Source: a bacterium (GTDB lineage: Bacteria > Patescibacteriota > Saccharimonadia > Saccharimonadales > UBA4665). From it: a stretch of DNA of 64,000 nt. Every line of letters starts with the position of its first letter. The stretch's first letter is position 1. The stretch lies in the NCBI GenBank assembly GCA_021803105.1, contig JAJZMC010000010.1, positions 1-64,000 of the forward strand, read 5' to 3'. Made by a program: the position numbers and the translations under genes. The notes beneath the pieces are model-generated. The model did no database searches, was not told the origin of the DNA, and saw only the letters and a list, made by a program, of their open reading frames with translations. Positions 24,906 to 33,892 of the stretch are shown here, one piece after another.

Positions 24906-26165
24906 ATGAAAAACTTACTATTAAATAAAGAACTACCTCAAATTATGCATATTGATTTAAATAGTGCTTTCGCTATGATTGAACAACAAGCTCATCCGTC
25001 TTTAAGACATAAAGCTATTGGCGTCACGAATCGAATTTCAAAACATTGCTGTATTATTGCCGCTTCTTATGAAGCTAAAAACCTAGGCATTAAAGTAGGT
25101 ATGAGATTAGATGAAGCCTTATTAATTACACCAAATTTCATTATTTTAGAAACAGATCCAGCTAAATATCATTATGTTTACCAAAAGCTAATGTCTATTA
25201 TGAAAAGTTACTCACCATCTGTAAAAATGAAAAGTATTGATGAGGGTATCATTGATTTTCATGACAGTTTAAAATATGTTCATCATCAATCACTAGAGTC
25301 TATTGGACAAGAAATTAAAGAAAAACTAAAACAAGAAATTGGTGATTGGATAACAGTTAATATCGGTATTGGTACCAATCAGTTTTTAGCAAAAGTAGCA
25401 GCCTCATTACATAAACCCGATGGCATGGATAAGATTGATCATAAAAATTTAATTAAAACCTATCAACAATTAAAACTAACCGATCTTACTGGTATTGCTA
25501 GCCATTATGAAGCAAGATTAAACGCGGCTGGTATTTACACACCCCTTGATTTTTTACAAGCTTCAGCAGATACATTAAATAGACTAGTTTTTCGTAGTGT
25601 CAACGGGGAAAATTGGTATCAAAGATTACGTGGTTTTGAAGTTGATAATTTTACTACCAAACTAGGTCATATTGGCAGACAGTGGGTACTAAATAAACCA
25701 ACTAACCAAAATAACCTACTATTACCATCCCTCCAATTTCTATGTCAAACGACTGGTAAAAAACTACGATTTAAAAATGTTGACGCTAGAGGCATAATGA
25801 TTTGGTTACGATTTAATAACGGGGAAAATTGGTATCAAAGAAAAATGTATAAAGTAAGTTTTTTTAGTGATCATGATATTTATCAAAAAGCACTTTATTT
25901 ATTTAATCAACGTCCAAATAATATGATCGTTCAAACAATGGGTATAACATGCTACCAGTTAACTAAATCCGCTCGTAATCAGATTAGTTTGTTGGATCAA
26001 GTCAATCGTGACCATTGGTTAACTACAGCCATAGATACTATAAATGAAAAATATGGTGATTTTAAAATTTTTAGTGCTGGTTCACTTAATAGCACTAAAC
26101 TTATCAAACAAAAAATACCTTTTGGAGGAACAGAATATTTTAGTCTTTTACTACAGCATAATTAA
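24906..26165 (+). CDS. Y-family DNA polymerase (DinB/ImuB-like)
   Basis: A 419-residue translesion polymerase. Motif I is MHIDLNSAFAMIEQQ (15-29) with the catalytic Asp. KSIDEGIIDF (about 110-119) keeps the Asp-Glu pair. NIGIGTNQFLAKVAASLHKPDGMD (about 150-173) matches the palm helix. These intact residues favour an active polymerase over the inactive ImuB type. The little finger follows, with NGENWYQR occurring twice, 72 codons apart, encoded by an identical 24-nt DNA repeat. It lies directly after the small partner gene and just outside the ISNCY-type element. Confidence 0.9.
   Translation: MKNLLLNKELPQIMHIDLNSAFAMIEQQAHPSLRHKAIGVTNRISKHCCIIAASYEAKNLGIKVGMRLDEALLITPNFIILETDPAKYHYVYQKLMSIMKSYSPSVKMKSIDEGIIDFHDSLKYVHHQSLESIGQEIKEKLKQEIGDWITVNIGIGTNQFLAKVAASLHKPDGMDKIDHKNLIKTYQQLKLTDLTGIASHYEARLNAAGIYTPLDFLQASADTLNRLVFRSVNGENWYQRLRGFEVDNFTTKLGHIGRQWVLNKPTNQNNLLLPSLQFLCQTTGKKLRFKNVDARGIMIWLRFNNGENWYQRKMYKVSFFSDHDIYQKALYLFNQRPNNMIVQTMGITCYQLTKSARNQISLLDQVNRDHWLTTAIDTINEKYGDFKIFSAGSLNSTKLIKQKIPFGGTEYFSLLLQHN
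25602..25841 (+). repeat. 24-nt in-frame direct repeat inside the polymerase gene
   Basis: AACGGGGAAAATTGGTATCA plus four further identical bases occurs at 25602-25625 and at 25818-25841, in the same frame. Both copies encode N-G-E-N-W-Y-Q-R. Confidence 0.9.
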
Positions 26166-26225
26166 AGAAAAGATGATAAAATAAAAGCTTGTAATAAAAC
26201 AAATTTAAAAATTTGAGAGGGAAAT

Positions 26226-27329
26226 TTGATTAGCAATTTATTTTTTACATTAAAACAGTCAATAAATCGCTTAATAAAAGAAGACTTCGTACTAGCTATA
26301 ACCCTAGCTTTTATCATAATTATCATTGGTGTTTTAATTGGATATGAAAATACAAGGGTTATGCCTATTACCAAAATAATAGGTAACACTTACACCGGCG
26401 AACCACACAATTATCTAAAATATCTATCAAACTGGGATGGACCAATTTATTTAACAATCGCAAAAAATGGCTACGATCATTTATACTTAGTTAACTTTTT
26501 CCCATTCTATCCATTAGTTGTAAGCTTAGTACACAAAATCATCAATTCTTTACTAGATAGTGGTTTACTCGTAGCTTGGTTAAGTTTAATTGGAGCAATT
26601 TATTTCTACATTAAAATAGTTAAAGACTACTTTAAAATTAAATCAACCGAAGATATTATTAAAGCAACTCTGTTATTTATTTTATTCCCATCTGCTATAT
26701 TTTTTGTAGCTACCTTCACTGAAAGTTTGTTTGCTTTAGTTTCACTTGGAGCAATCTATTATGCCATGAAAAATAATTATAAATTAGCCGGTTTGCTAAC
26801 AATGATAGCAACGGCTACAAGAGTTAATGGAGTCTTTATTGTTATCTTTATTGGACTAATTTTATACTTCAATAAACAAAAAATTAAAGACGTCATTTTA
26901 AGTATGACTATTGGAAGCTTAGGAATTATATCTTATATGAGTGCCTTACTAATACGATTTCATAATCCTATAGAATTTATTAAAACTCAGCAAAATCATG
27001 GCTGGTTACAACATTCTTTTCTAAATAACTTAGTCCATATATCAACACTAAATTTATTATTCTTATTACCAGTTATAGTATCCATAGTATATTGGTGGAA
27101 AAAGGACAAAAGTTTTTCAATTTATAGTTTTTTATATTTACTTATACCAATTATAGGAGGACAGTTTGGTGGTTTTGCTAGATACGCATTAATGGTTTTT
27201 CCAGTCCCACTAATGCTATACGATTATACTAAAGATAAACAAATAGCCTACAATATAATACTTATAGCATTTAGTATGGGGTGGACTTATTTAATGATTC
27301 AGTATGTTGGTGGTTATATTGGGGGTTAA
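26226..27329 (+). CDS. PIG-V-like GT-C mannosyltransferase
   Basis: A 367-residue membrane protein with about nine helices. NWDGPIYLTIAKNGY (about 71-85), FFPFYPLVV and the FPSAIFFVATFTESLF segment match the PIG-V/GPI-mannosyltransferase-like family of GT-C enzymes, which use polyprenyl-phosphate sugars on the outer face. ATRVNGVFI is also typical. The start is TTG at 26226 with GAGAGGG 6 nt upstream. With the GT2, GT-C and flippase-like genes at 30335-33809 it may build a surface glycan. Confidence 0.8.
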   Translation: MISNLFFTLKQSINRLIKEDFVLAITLAFIIIIIGVLIGYENTRVMPITKIIGNTYTGEPHNYLKYLSNWDGPIYLTIAKNGYDHLYLVNFFPFYPLVVSLVHKIINSLLDSGLLVAWLSLIGAIYFYIKIVKDYFKIKSTEDIIKATLLFILFPSAIFFVATFTESLFALVSLGAIYYAMKNNYKLAGLLTMIATATRVNGVFIVIFIGLILYFNKQKIKDVILSMTIGSLGIISYMSALLIRFHNPIEFIKTQQNHGWLQHSFLNNLVHISTLNLLFLLPVIVSIVYWWKKDKSFSIYSFLYLLIPIIGGQFGGFARYALMVFPVPLMLYDYTKDKQIAYNIILIAFSMGWTYLMIQYVGGYIGG

Positions 27330-27395
27330 AATATCTGTTAACTATGTCACATAAATAGTCAAAAATTATTATCTGAACTATAATAATTAGATAGG

Positions 27396-27848
27396 ATGAA
27401 ATCCTTAAACAACTATCAATTTTTTAATCACATTAATGATAAATATCCATTGTTGGATTTTGAACTTCAATTAGCAGAAAAAAAAATTCTTGATCCATTA
27501 GTAGATCATAACCTACTACTCATAATTGATAAGATCTTGCGTTATCAAAACTATCAAACCTATAAGGCACCTAAAATTAATTACCCCGTAGTAACACTAG
27601 GCAGTCGAGTAGCGATTAAAACATCCGATGATAATTACACTGTTGATATAGTTGGTATTAAAGAATTAGGTCAAAATAACGAAACCGAATACTGCACTCC
27701 ATCTTCACCGATCGCTAAAGCTGTAATAGGCAAACAAATTGGAGAAACAGCTTTATTAACTATTCATAAACCAATAGAAATAAAGATTATAAGCATTGAT
27801 CAAACATCAGTTCAAGACGACCTAAAAAAACAACTAGCAAGTTATTAA
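27396..27848 (+). CDS. GreA/GreB-like protein with atypical N-terminus
   Basis: A 150-residue protein. Residues about 70-140 match the C-terminal FKBP-like domain of Gre factors: VTLGSRVAIK, then TVDIVGIKELG, TPSSPIAKAVIGKQIGETAL and IKIISI. The first 60 residues do not show the usual long coiled coil with acidic tip residues that enters the RNA polymerase channel. It may therefore bind polymerase without stimulating transcript cleavage, like other Gre-domain regulators. It lies 86 nt before the Dop/PafA homologue on the same strand. TATAAT is 11 nt upstream. Confidence 0.75.
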   Translation: MKSLNNYQFFNHINDKYPLLDFELQLAEKKILDPLVDHNLLLIIDKILRYQNYQTYKAPKINYPVVTLGSRVAIKTSDDNYTVDIVGIKELGQNNETEYCTPSSPIAKAVIGKQIGETALLTIHKPIEIKIISIDQTSVQDDLKKQLASY

Positions 27849-27934
27849 AAAATTAATTCATTAGAAATTCTACTATATTAACTAACATATGATAGAATAT
27901 GTTCTATTAATAAATATTTTGGGTAATCATATAA

Positions 27935-29326
27935 ATGAACAGCGTGAGACCTGTAGATTTTTTTAGTGAATCACCACCAGAACGAATAATTGGCACCGAA
28001 ATGGAAACATCCGTTCAGGCTAGGTATGGTGATGATTCTGATCAGCTTAATCAAGAATTACTACATAACTGGTATTACAGAAACTTAAGGTTATTAAAAA
28101 TATCTAATTTTTTAAGTAATGGCTATAAACTATATGACGATTGTGGTTTATTAGAAATCGCAAGTCCAGAATGTCTTGGACCTAAGCAAGCCGCTATTTA
28201 CGATTTTGCTGGAATATCTATTGTTTCTAAAATAGCTAGCTCATCACCAATAGTAAAAGGAGTTTATCGAACTACTGGTATGCAAAATATAGAAGGAGGC
28301 TATATATCACAAGGATATCATGAAAATTATTTAGTTGCTTCTGAAAGTATATCAACTCAATTACTTCAAACTATTTTAGCCAGTTTTTTAATCAGTAAAA
28401 CATGGTCTGGCGCTGGAACATTAAAAAATGGTTTTCAACTTTCACAGAAATTTCCAAGTATTGGAGGATCTTCGGTTACTAATGACATGTCCAGAAGAAC
28501 TCAAGAAGGTAATAAGCCCATGATTATGCTACCAGAAATAGAAAATAATGATTCTACAACGATTGGAAACGATAACAATTGGTCACGAATAGAAATTCGT
28601 TCATCTGATGCTAATTTTTCTAAATCAATCACTTATCTTAATCTAGCCACAACTTCACTAATACTACGATTATTTGAACATCCTAATATTGTCAATCTAA
28701 AAAAATTACATTCATACTCCTTTAAAAATATTCTGGAAGGTAAAGAAATATTTAACAGTGATTTAACTTTTTCTAAAACATTACAAACACAAAACAACAA
28801 TTTCATCAGTGCTATTAATTATCAGCAGCTTTTACTAGATAGTTGTCGCGATTTATCCAATAGAATAAACTTACCAGATAGTGAAACCAATATATTTAAT
28901 TTATGGCAAGAAGTAATCGATAATTTAACAAAAGCTAACTTAGAAAATAATGAATATGCCAATTTATTGGAATTGGTTGGTTTCGCCGGTCTACATTATT
29001 ACTTAACTAAAAAAAATGGTTCAAATAACCTAAAAAAACCGAGCTATGAAACTATTAAAGCTCAACTTCTATGGAATCAGATTTATCCAAGCTCTGGTCC
29101 AGCTCAAAAATATTGGTCAAAAGTATCTAATGATAATTTTTTTATTAAAGACTCTGATATCACACAGGCTATCGTGGAGCCCCCACTCACTAGAGCCAAT
29201 AGACGAGCTTCATTAATTAAAACTCATTACAGTAATATAACTCTCATCGATTGGGCAATTGTAAGTATCAATCGTAAAGACGACATAAAACAACTTTTCG
29301 AATTAAATAATCCATATGAATTCTAA
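27935..29326 (+). CDS. Dop/PafA-family protein (Pup deamidase/ligase homologue)
   Basis: A 463-residue carboxylate-amine-ligase-fold protein. IIGTEMETSVQ (18-28) supplies the E-x-E Mg/ATP residues. NGYKLYDDCGLLEIASPEC (62-80) aligns with the segment holding the catalytic Asp of Dop and PafA (here Asp69) and its PEC motif. SQGYHENYLVASE, KNGFQLSQKFPSI, IEIRSSDANFSKSITYLNLA with TTSLIL, and ITQAIVEPPLTRANRRASL follow in Dop order. The GFQLSQ and VEPP segments look more like Dop than PafA. Dop removes or deamidates Pup, the bacterial proteasome tag. No Pup, PafA, Mpa or proteasome gene is in the window, so its substrate is open. Confidence 0.85.
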   Translation: MNSVRPVDFFSESPPERIIGTEMETSVQARYGDDSDQLNQELLHNWYYRNLRLLKISNFLSNGYKLYDDCGLLEIASPECLGPKQAAIYDFAGISIVSKIASSSPIVKGVYRTTGMQNIEGGYISQGYHENYLVASESISTQLLQTILASFLISKTWSGAGTLKNGFQLSQKFPSIGGSSVTNDMSRRTQEGNKPMIMLPEIENNDSTTIGNDNNWSRIEIRSSDANFSKSITYLNLATTSLILRLFEHPNIVNLKKLHSYSFKNILEGKEIFNSDLTFSKTLQTQNNNFISAINYQQLLLDSCRDLSNRINLPDSETNIFNLWQEVIDNLTKANLENNEYANLLELVGFAGLHYYLTKKNGSNNLKKPSYETIKAQLLWNQIYPSSGPAQKYWSKVSNDNFFIKDSDITQAIVEPPLTRANRRASLIKTHYSNITLIDWAIVSINRKDDIKQLFELNNPYEF

Positions 29327-29425
29327 ATAACAAAATAAATAATTTAAATAAATATTAACCAATAGTTAACGATATTATCTATTAATTTCAGTAAAAATTA
29401 TTAATGTTTTAAAATAAAAGTAATA

Positions 29426-30031
29426 ATGCATCAAAATTTACCTGCTTTTATAGAAACACTATCTCCAATTATTAATCAATATGGCTACTTAGCGATTGGT
29501 GGTTTAATAACCCTAGAAGACTTCGGTATACCGGCACCAGGTGAAACAGTTTTAATCACAGCCGCAGTCTTTGCTGGATTAGGTCACTTAAACATTTTTA
29601 TTGTTATAATAACCGCCATCATCGGAGCTGTGATTGGTGATAATATCGGTTTTAGTATCGGATATTTTGGTGAACAAGCTATAATTGAAAAATATGGCAG
29701 ATATATTTTTTTAACTAAAGAAAGGTTAGAAAAATTAAAAACTATCTTTAACAAAAAAGGTTACCTAATAGTTATATTTGCTAGGTTCATTGAAGGCTTA
29801 AGACAAGCTAACGGTATTATAGCTGGACTAAGTGAAATGAGTTGGCAAAGATTTCTTCTATATAACACTATTGGGGCCACCCTATGGGTAACTTTATGGG
29901 CCAGTATCGGTTACTTTAGTGCCAATTACATCAACTCTTTATTAAAATATCAAACTTATTTAACAATAATCGTCACTATACTTATCTTAGCCTTAATTGG
30001 ATATAAACTATTAAAAAAATACAAGCGCTAA
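29426..30031 (+). CDS. DedA-family membrane protein
   Basis: A 201-residue protein with the DedA/SNARE-associated signature: LEDFGIPAPGETVLI (about 29-43), GAVIGDNIGFSIGYFGE (about 72-88) and FARFIEGLRQANGIIAGLSEMSWQRFLLYN (about 118-147). The key Glu and Arg residues of the re-entrant loops are present. Members flip phospholipids or undecaprenyl phosphate across the membrane. It ends 4 bp inside a convergent small gene. Confidence 0.9.
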   Translation: MHQNLPAFIETLSPIINQYGYLAIGGLITLEDFGIPAPGETVLITAAVFAGLGHLNIFIVIITAIIGAVIGDNIGFSIGYFGEQAIIEKYGRYIFLTKERLEKLKTIFNKKGYLIVIFARFIEGLRQANGIIAGLSEMSWQRFLLYNTIGATLWVTLWASIGYFSANYINSLLKYQTYLTIIVTILILALIGYKLLKKYKR

Positions 30032-30255
30032 ATATTTTTTCTTTGATCGTATAATATTTTAGAATAATAAATAGCTCTAGCCTCTGCAGCCGTAACAGAT
30101 CGTCCAAGTAAAACCTCTGACTGTGTTTTAATACTCATGATCAGCTTCTCTTGTTGTTCATCAGACAAAACACCAAATCGTGCTACTTCATAATGCTTAA
30201 TTAATTCATTATTAAAATTGCAGTCTGGAATAAAATTTTGATTTTCAGCACTCAT
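30028..30255 (-). CDS. Small hypothetical protein
   Basis: A 75-residue soluble protein with a helical middle (LSDEQQEKLIMSIKTQSEVLLGRSVTAAEARAIYYSK, positions about 30-66). A TATAAT box lies about 12 nt before the ATG. Overlaps the end of the DedA gene by 4 bp. No known family. Confidence 0.5.
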   Translation of the reverse strand: MSAENQNFIPDCNFNNELIKHYEVARFGVLSDEQQEKLIMSIKTQSEVLLGRSVTAAEARAIYYSKILYDQRKNI

Positions 30256-30334
30256 AATAACGAAATAATTATATACCTTTTTAATGTCTTATGCAATGTT
30301 TTCTATACAACAATTATAAAATAGCTTACATCTG

Positions 30335-31213
30335 TTATATTTTTGTCATATTTTTCAGTTTTTTACCGGCATGGAAAATAGCTAAAAATAAAATTATGCC
30401 AAGCAAAAATATTAGATAAACTGATCTATCAATAATACTGGCCGAGACAATTTGGCTACTTGAAATATGATGTATACTCTCTGATAAAATTAAAAATGCT
30501 TCTCTAATACCAATTCCAGCTGGTGTAATGCTAACAAATAAAGATAAATTAGCGAATCCACTATAAGCTAATATTTGATGAAGATAAACATGTTTAATAG
30601 AATCAAGTTCAATACCATATATTAAAGTTTGAATCAATAATTGAGCTAAAGTAACTAAACCAAGTTTAATAAATCCAGATAATTTAAAATCCGCTAAATT
30701 TTTATTATTTAATTTAGTCTTTAAAAACCATTTAATAACTAAAATACTTATCAAAATAACACCTACGATTATCAAAAGGGAATAATACCACATCAATTTA
30801 CTACCTATTAATATAAGTAAGCTACTTAACAATGTATAAAGACCATAATAAATTAAAGTTATAAAAATAAATCGTTTAATAGGTAGCTGATATTTTTTCT
30901 TAAGATAAATAGCTCGAACACCAGGCCCAGCTTGACCAAACATAAAAAAATTAATAACTAACGAGTATGAATTAAGCAGTAAGTTATCAAAATTAGGTAC
31001 TTTAATTTTATAAAAATCTAAACTAGCCTTCATTATTGTCACTAAAATTAATAATATAACAAGATAAAGTAATAAAATTAATACTATAAGAACAGGGTCT
31101 ATATGAGATAATCGTTTGAGAATGTAACTATTGTTTCTAAGATAATTAATAAAAACATAAAAAGTTATTAAAACTATAAAAATAGACAAAAATAATTTAA
31201 TTTTTTTTCTCAC
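30335..31213 (-). CDS. LPG-synthase-TM-like (UPF0104) integral membrane protein
   Basis: A 292-residue protein with about eight helices. FFMFGQAGPGVRAIYLKKKY (about 93-112) and SLFVSITPAGIGIREAFLIL (about 225-244) match the two conserved loops of the lysylphosphatidylglycerol-synthase transmembrane family (P-G-G/x-x-x-R and TPGGIG-x-RE). Such proteins act as lipid or lipid-linked sugar flippases, and many bacterial forms have no synthetase domain. It is divergent from the GT-C gene 102 nt away, suggesting a joint role in surface glycan or lipid export. Confidence 0.8.
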   Translation of the reverse strand: MRKKIKLFLSIFIVLITFYVFINYLRNNSYILKRLSHIDPVLIVLILLLYLVILLILVTIMKASLDFYKIKVPNFDNLLLNSYSLVINFFMFGQAGPGVRAIYLKKKYQLPIKRFIFITLIYYGLYTLLSSLLILIGSKLMWYYSLLIIVGVILISILVIKWFLKTKLNNKNLADFKLSGFIKLGLVTLAQLLIQTLIYGIELDSIKHVYLHQILAYSGFANLSLFVSITPAGIGIREAFLILSESIHHISSSQIVSASIIDRSVYLIFLLGIILFLAIFHAGKKLKNMTKI

Positions 31214-31301
31214 TTAGCTATTTTACTACTAATAAATTATAAAAATCTCATAAAAAGTCTGTTTCTTAAGTTAAGACTTATATTAATTAATGTATACTAT
31301 C

Positions 31302-31307
31302 TATAAT
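31302..31307 (+). promoter_or_regulatory. TATAAT box 8 nt before the GT-C start
   Basis: Perfect -10 box; ATG at 31316 with no Shine-Dalgarno sequence, so probably leaderless. Confidence 0.5.
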
Positions 31308-31315
31308 TAACCTAT

Positions 31316-32845
31316 ATGAAAGAAAAAATATTCATTAAAATAAATGAGTTCTTTGGCTCAAAACTTTTTTTAAAAATTATCCTAATATTTTTCGTCATTG
31401 AATCTCTATGGATAGCCTTATCAGCTTCTTACCCTCAAGCATTTGATGAAAATTTCCATTTTGGTCTAATTAAAATATACTCTCACTATTTTTCACCTTT
31501 TTTAACTTCACAACCTCCAAATGGTAACGCTTACGGAGCAGTCGCTCGAGACCCATCTTATCTTTACCACTACCTAATGAGTTTTCCATATCGAATATTT
31601 GCTTACTTTGTTCAAAACAAGATTGCCCAAATTATATATTTGAGAATTATCAACATCATATTATTTAGTACTGGCCTGATATTTTTTTATAAAATTATGC
31701 GTAAAGTTGGATTATCACCAATACTAATAAATATCAGCCTATTACTATTTACACTAATCCCAATTGTACCTCAATTAGCAGGACAAATTAATTACGATAA
31801 TTTAATTTTTTTAGAAACTGGTTTAGTATGTCTACTAACCCTTAAAGCTATTGATCAAATAACAAAGAAAAATATCGAACCAAAAACAATACTAGCTATA
31901 ATCATTCTGTCGATATTCTCATCACTGACACAAATAGAATTTATGCCCATATTTCTAGCAATTACTATCTATTTATTCTATCTAGCTTTAAAATCTTTTA
32001 ACTTTAAAATTACACAAATTTTTAAAAGTTTAACATTTAACTGGCATAAATTATCTTTTCCTATAAAGTTAACTCTTACAATATTTTTACTAATCAGTTT
32101 AACTTTTTTTATACAGCGTGATGGTTATAATTTAATTAAATATCATACTCTGACCCCTAGGTGTGATACAATTTTATCAACAAAAGATTGTAAAGCCTAT
32201 AGCGTCTTTTATCACGATTATATCTCTCACCAATTGGTTGTAACTCACGTTGTAAGTACTAGTCATAATCTAATTCTATATTTAAGTCAGTGGTTATATT
32301 GGATATGGTATAGATTATTTTTTGCGGTTAGTGGGCCAAAAAATCATTTTAAAAACTATCCACCTCTACCATTACCCAGTGCCGGATTTTTAATAATATC
32401 CGTTATTAGTTTTATTGCTTTTATTAAATTACGAAAAAAACTATTCCTAATTAATAATTATATAAACCTTATGATCTTAATAATTCTAATATATTTAATA
32501 GCTTTAATATACGAAGGTTACCGAACTTATCAATATACCGGTGTACTTGAATTAATGAATGGACGTTATTTAATTCCAATATTATTACTAGGTGCCTCTG
32601 TAGCTGGTTTTGCAATTAGTAAATTACTCAATAATAAAAAGAAGTTAAAATATATTTTAGCTATAATAATTATTTTATTATTCTTACAAGGAGGTGGTGT
32701 GCTAACATTTATTAGCCGAAGTGATTCTAATTGGTTATGGAATAATAGAACTATTAAAAAAGTTAATAAAACGATTAAACATGCTACTAAACCAATCATT
32801 GTACAGGGAAATAAGCATTATAAATCTAATCTTTGGTTTTTGTAA
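31316..32845 (+). CDS. GT-C family glycosyltransferase
   Basis: A 509-residue membrane protein with about eleven helices. After helix one it has ASYPQAFDENFHFGLIKIY (about 38-56), the acidic loop (Asp-Glu) typical of PMT/ArnT-like GT-C enzymes that use polyprenyl-phosphate sugars. A large outer loop (about 270-330) and further helices follow. Its 3' end overlaps the convergent GT2 gene by 20 bp. The GT2 is of the type that makes polyprenyl-phosphate sugar, so it could supply the donor. Confidence 0.7.
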   Translation: MKEKIFIKINEFFGSKLFLKIILIFFVIESLWIALSASYPQAFDENFHFGLIKIYSHYFSPFLTSQPPNGNAYGAVARDPSYLYHYLMSFPYRIFAYFVQNKIAQIIYLRIINIILFSTGLIFFYKIMRKVGLSPILINISLLLFTLIPIVPQLAGQINYDNLIFLETGLVCLLTLKAIDQITKKNIEPKTILAIIILSIFSSLTQIEFMPIFLAITIYLFYLALKSFNFKITQIFKSLTFNWHKLSFPIKLTLTIFLLISLTFFIQRDGYNLIKYHTLTPRCDTILSTKDCKAYSVFYHDYISHQLVVTHVVSTSHNLILYLSQWLYWIWYRLFFAVSGPKNHFKNYPPLPLPSAGFLIISVISFIAFIKLRKKLFLINNYINLMILIILIYLIALIYEGYRTYQYTGVLELMNGRYLIPILLLGASVAGFAISKLLNNKKKLKYILAIIIILLFLQGGGVLTFISRSDSNWLWNNRTIKKVNKTIKHATKPIIVQGNKHYKSNLWFL

Positions 32846-33788
32846 AGTATTCACTTCGACGCTGATTCTCTAAAATATCTTCTAATAAAGATCGATTAAT
32901 ACGAATTAAATCTGCAATAAATCCAAGCGTAAAGGAAATAAAAGCTGCTACCAATAATACCGTTCCAGCTATTAAAGATTGTAAATGATGAGCACCACCC
33001 GGATTAACAACTGTTAAATATAAGTACAAATAATGCACGAAGGGAATTAACCCTAAAATCAGTAATACCGAACCAATACTTAAAAATAATGTATAAGGCT
33101 TAAACATTAAAAAGCCCCTCATAATAGCTACACCAGATTTTCTAACATGACTCCAATTAGATTTTATCAAACGGGATTCTCGTGTTTTAGGATTAGTCGT
33201 AATTTTAATAGTAGCAATTGATTGACGCTTATTACCGGCTTGAATGGCTGTCTCCATCCCAAAACTATAACGAGTAATTAAATTAAGCTCGATAGCAGCT
33301 TGTTTAGAAAAAGCTCGAAAACCACTAGTACCATCTGGGATATTAGTTCCAGCTACCTGATTTAAAACCCAGGTACCAAATTTTTGAAGATACTTTTTGG
33401 TAGTTGAAAAATGTTTAATTGAACTTACTTGACGATCAGCAATAACTATATCAGCTTTCTGATCTAAAATAGGTTTTATTAAATCAGGAATTCTTTCTTG
33501 AGGATACTGATTATCACCATCCGTTAAAACGATAATGTCAGCACCCAAATCTAATGCTCCACGAAGTCCATCACGAAAAGAATAAGCTAATCCTTTATTT
33601 TGTGTATGCCTAACAAAATGTTTAACGCCATGTTTTTTTGCTACTTCATAAGTTTTATCAGTTGAACCATCATCTACCACCAAAACGTCTATCTCATCAA
33701 CGCCTGGTATTTTCTTAGGAATAGATTTTAAAACAATTGGTAAGGTATCTTCTTCATTTAAACAGGGAATAAATATAACTAATTTCAT
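32826..33788 (-). CDS. DPM1-like GT2 glycosyltransferase with C-terminal helices
   Basis: From the ATG at 33788 (GGAG 5 nt upstream; a longer start at 33809 lacks such a site) it is 320 residues. FIPCLNEEDTLPIV, VLVVDDGSTDKTYEVA and IIVLTDGDNQYPQERI contain the three GT-A motifs. IADRQV and GTSGFRAFSKQAA match polyprenyl-phosphate mannosyl/glucosyltransferases. Two membrane helices (about 235-260 and 275-300) end the protein. It likely makes a polyprenyl-phosphate sugar for the GT-C enzymes nearby. Confidence 0.85.
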   Translation of the reverse strand: MKLVIFIPCLNEEDTLPIVLKSIPKKIPGVDEIDVLVVDDGSTDKTYEVAKKHGVKHFVRHTQNKGLAYSFRDGLRGALDLGADIIVLTDGDNQYPQERIPDLIKPILDQKADIVIADRQVSSIKHFSTTKKYLQKFGTWVLNQVAGTNIPDGTSGFRAFSKQAAIELNLITRYSFGMETAIQAGNKRQSIATIKITTNPKTRESRLIKSNWSHVRKSGVAIMRGFLMFKPYTLFLSIGSVLLILGLIPFVHYLYLYLTVVNPGGAHHLQSLIAGTVLLVAAFISFTLGFIADLIRINRSLLEDILENQRRSEYFTKTKD

Positions 33789-33892
33789 AACTTCTCCACT
33801 AAGTGACATAATTATACCTTTAATTATAGGATAAAGAAAACTTTTCTATTATTTATGTCAGCCAATCCTCAGTTCTTAATTTAATAAGAAGA

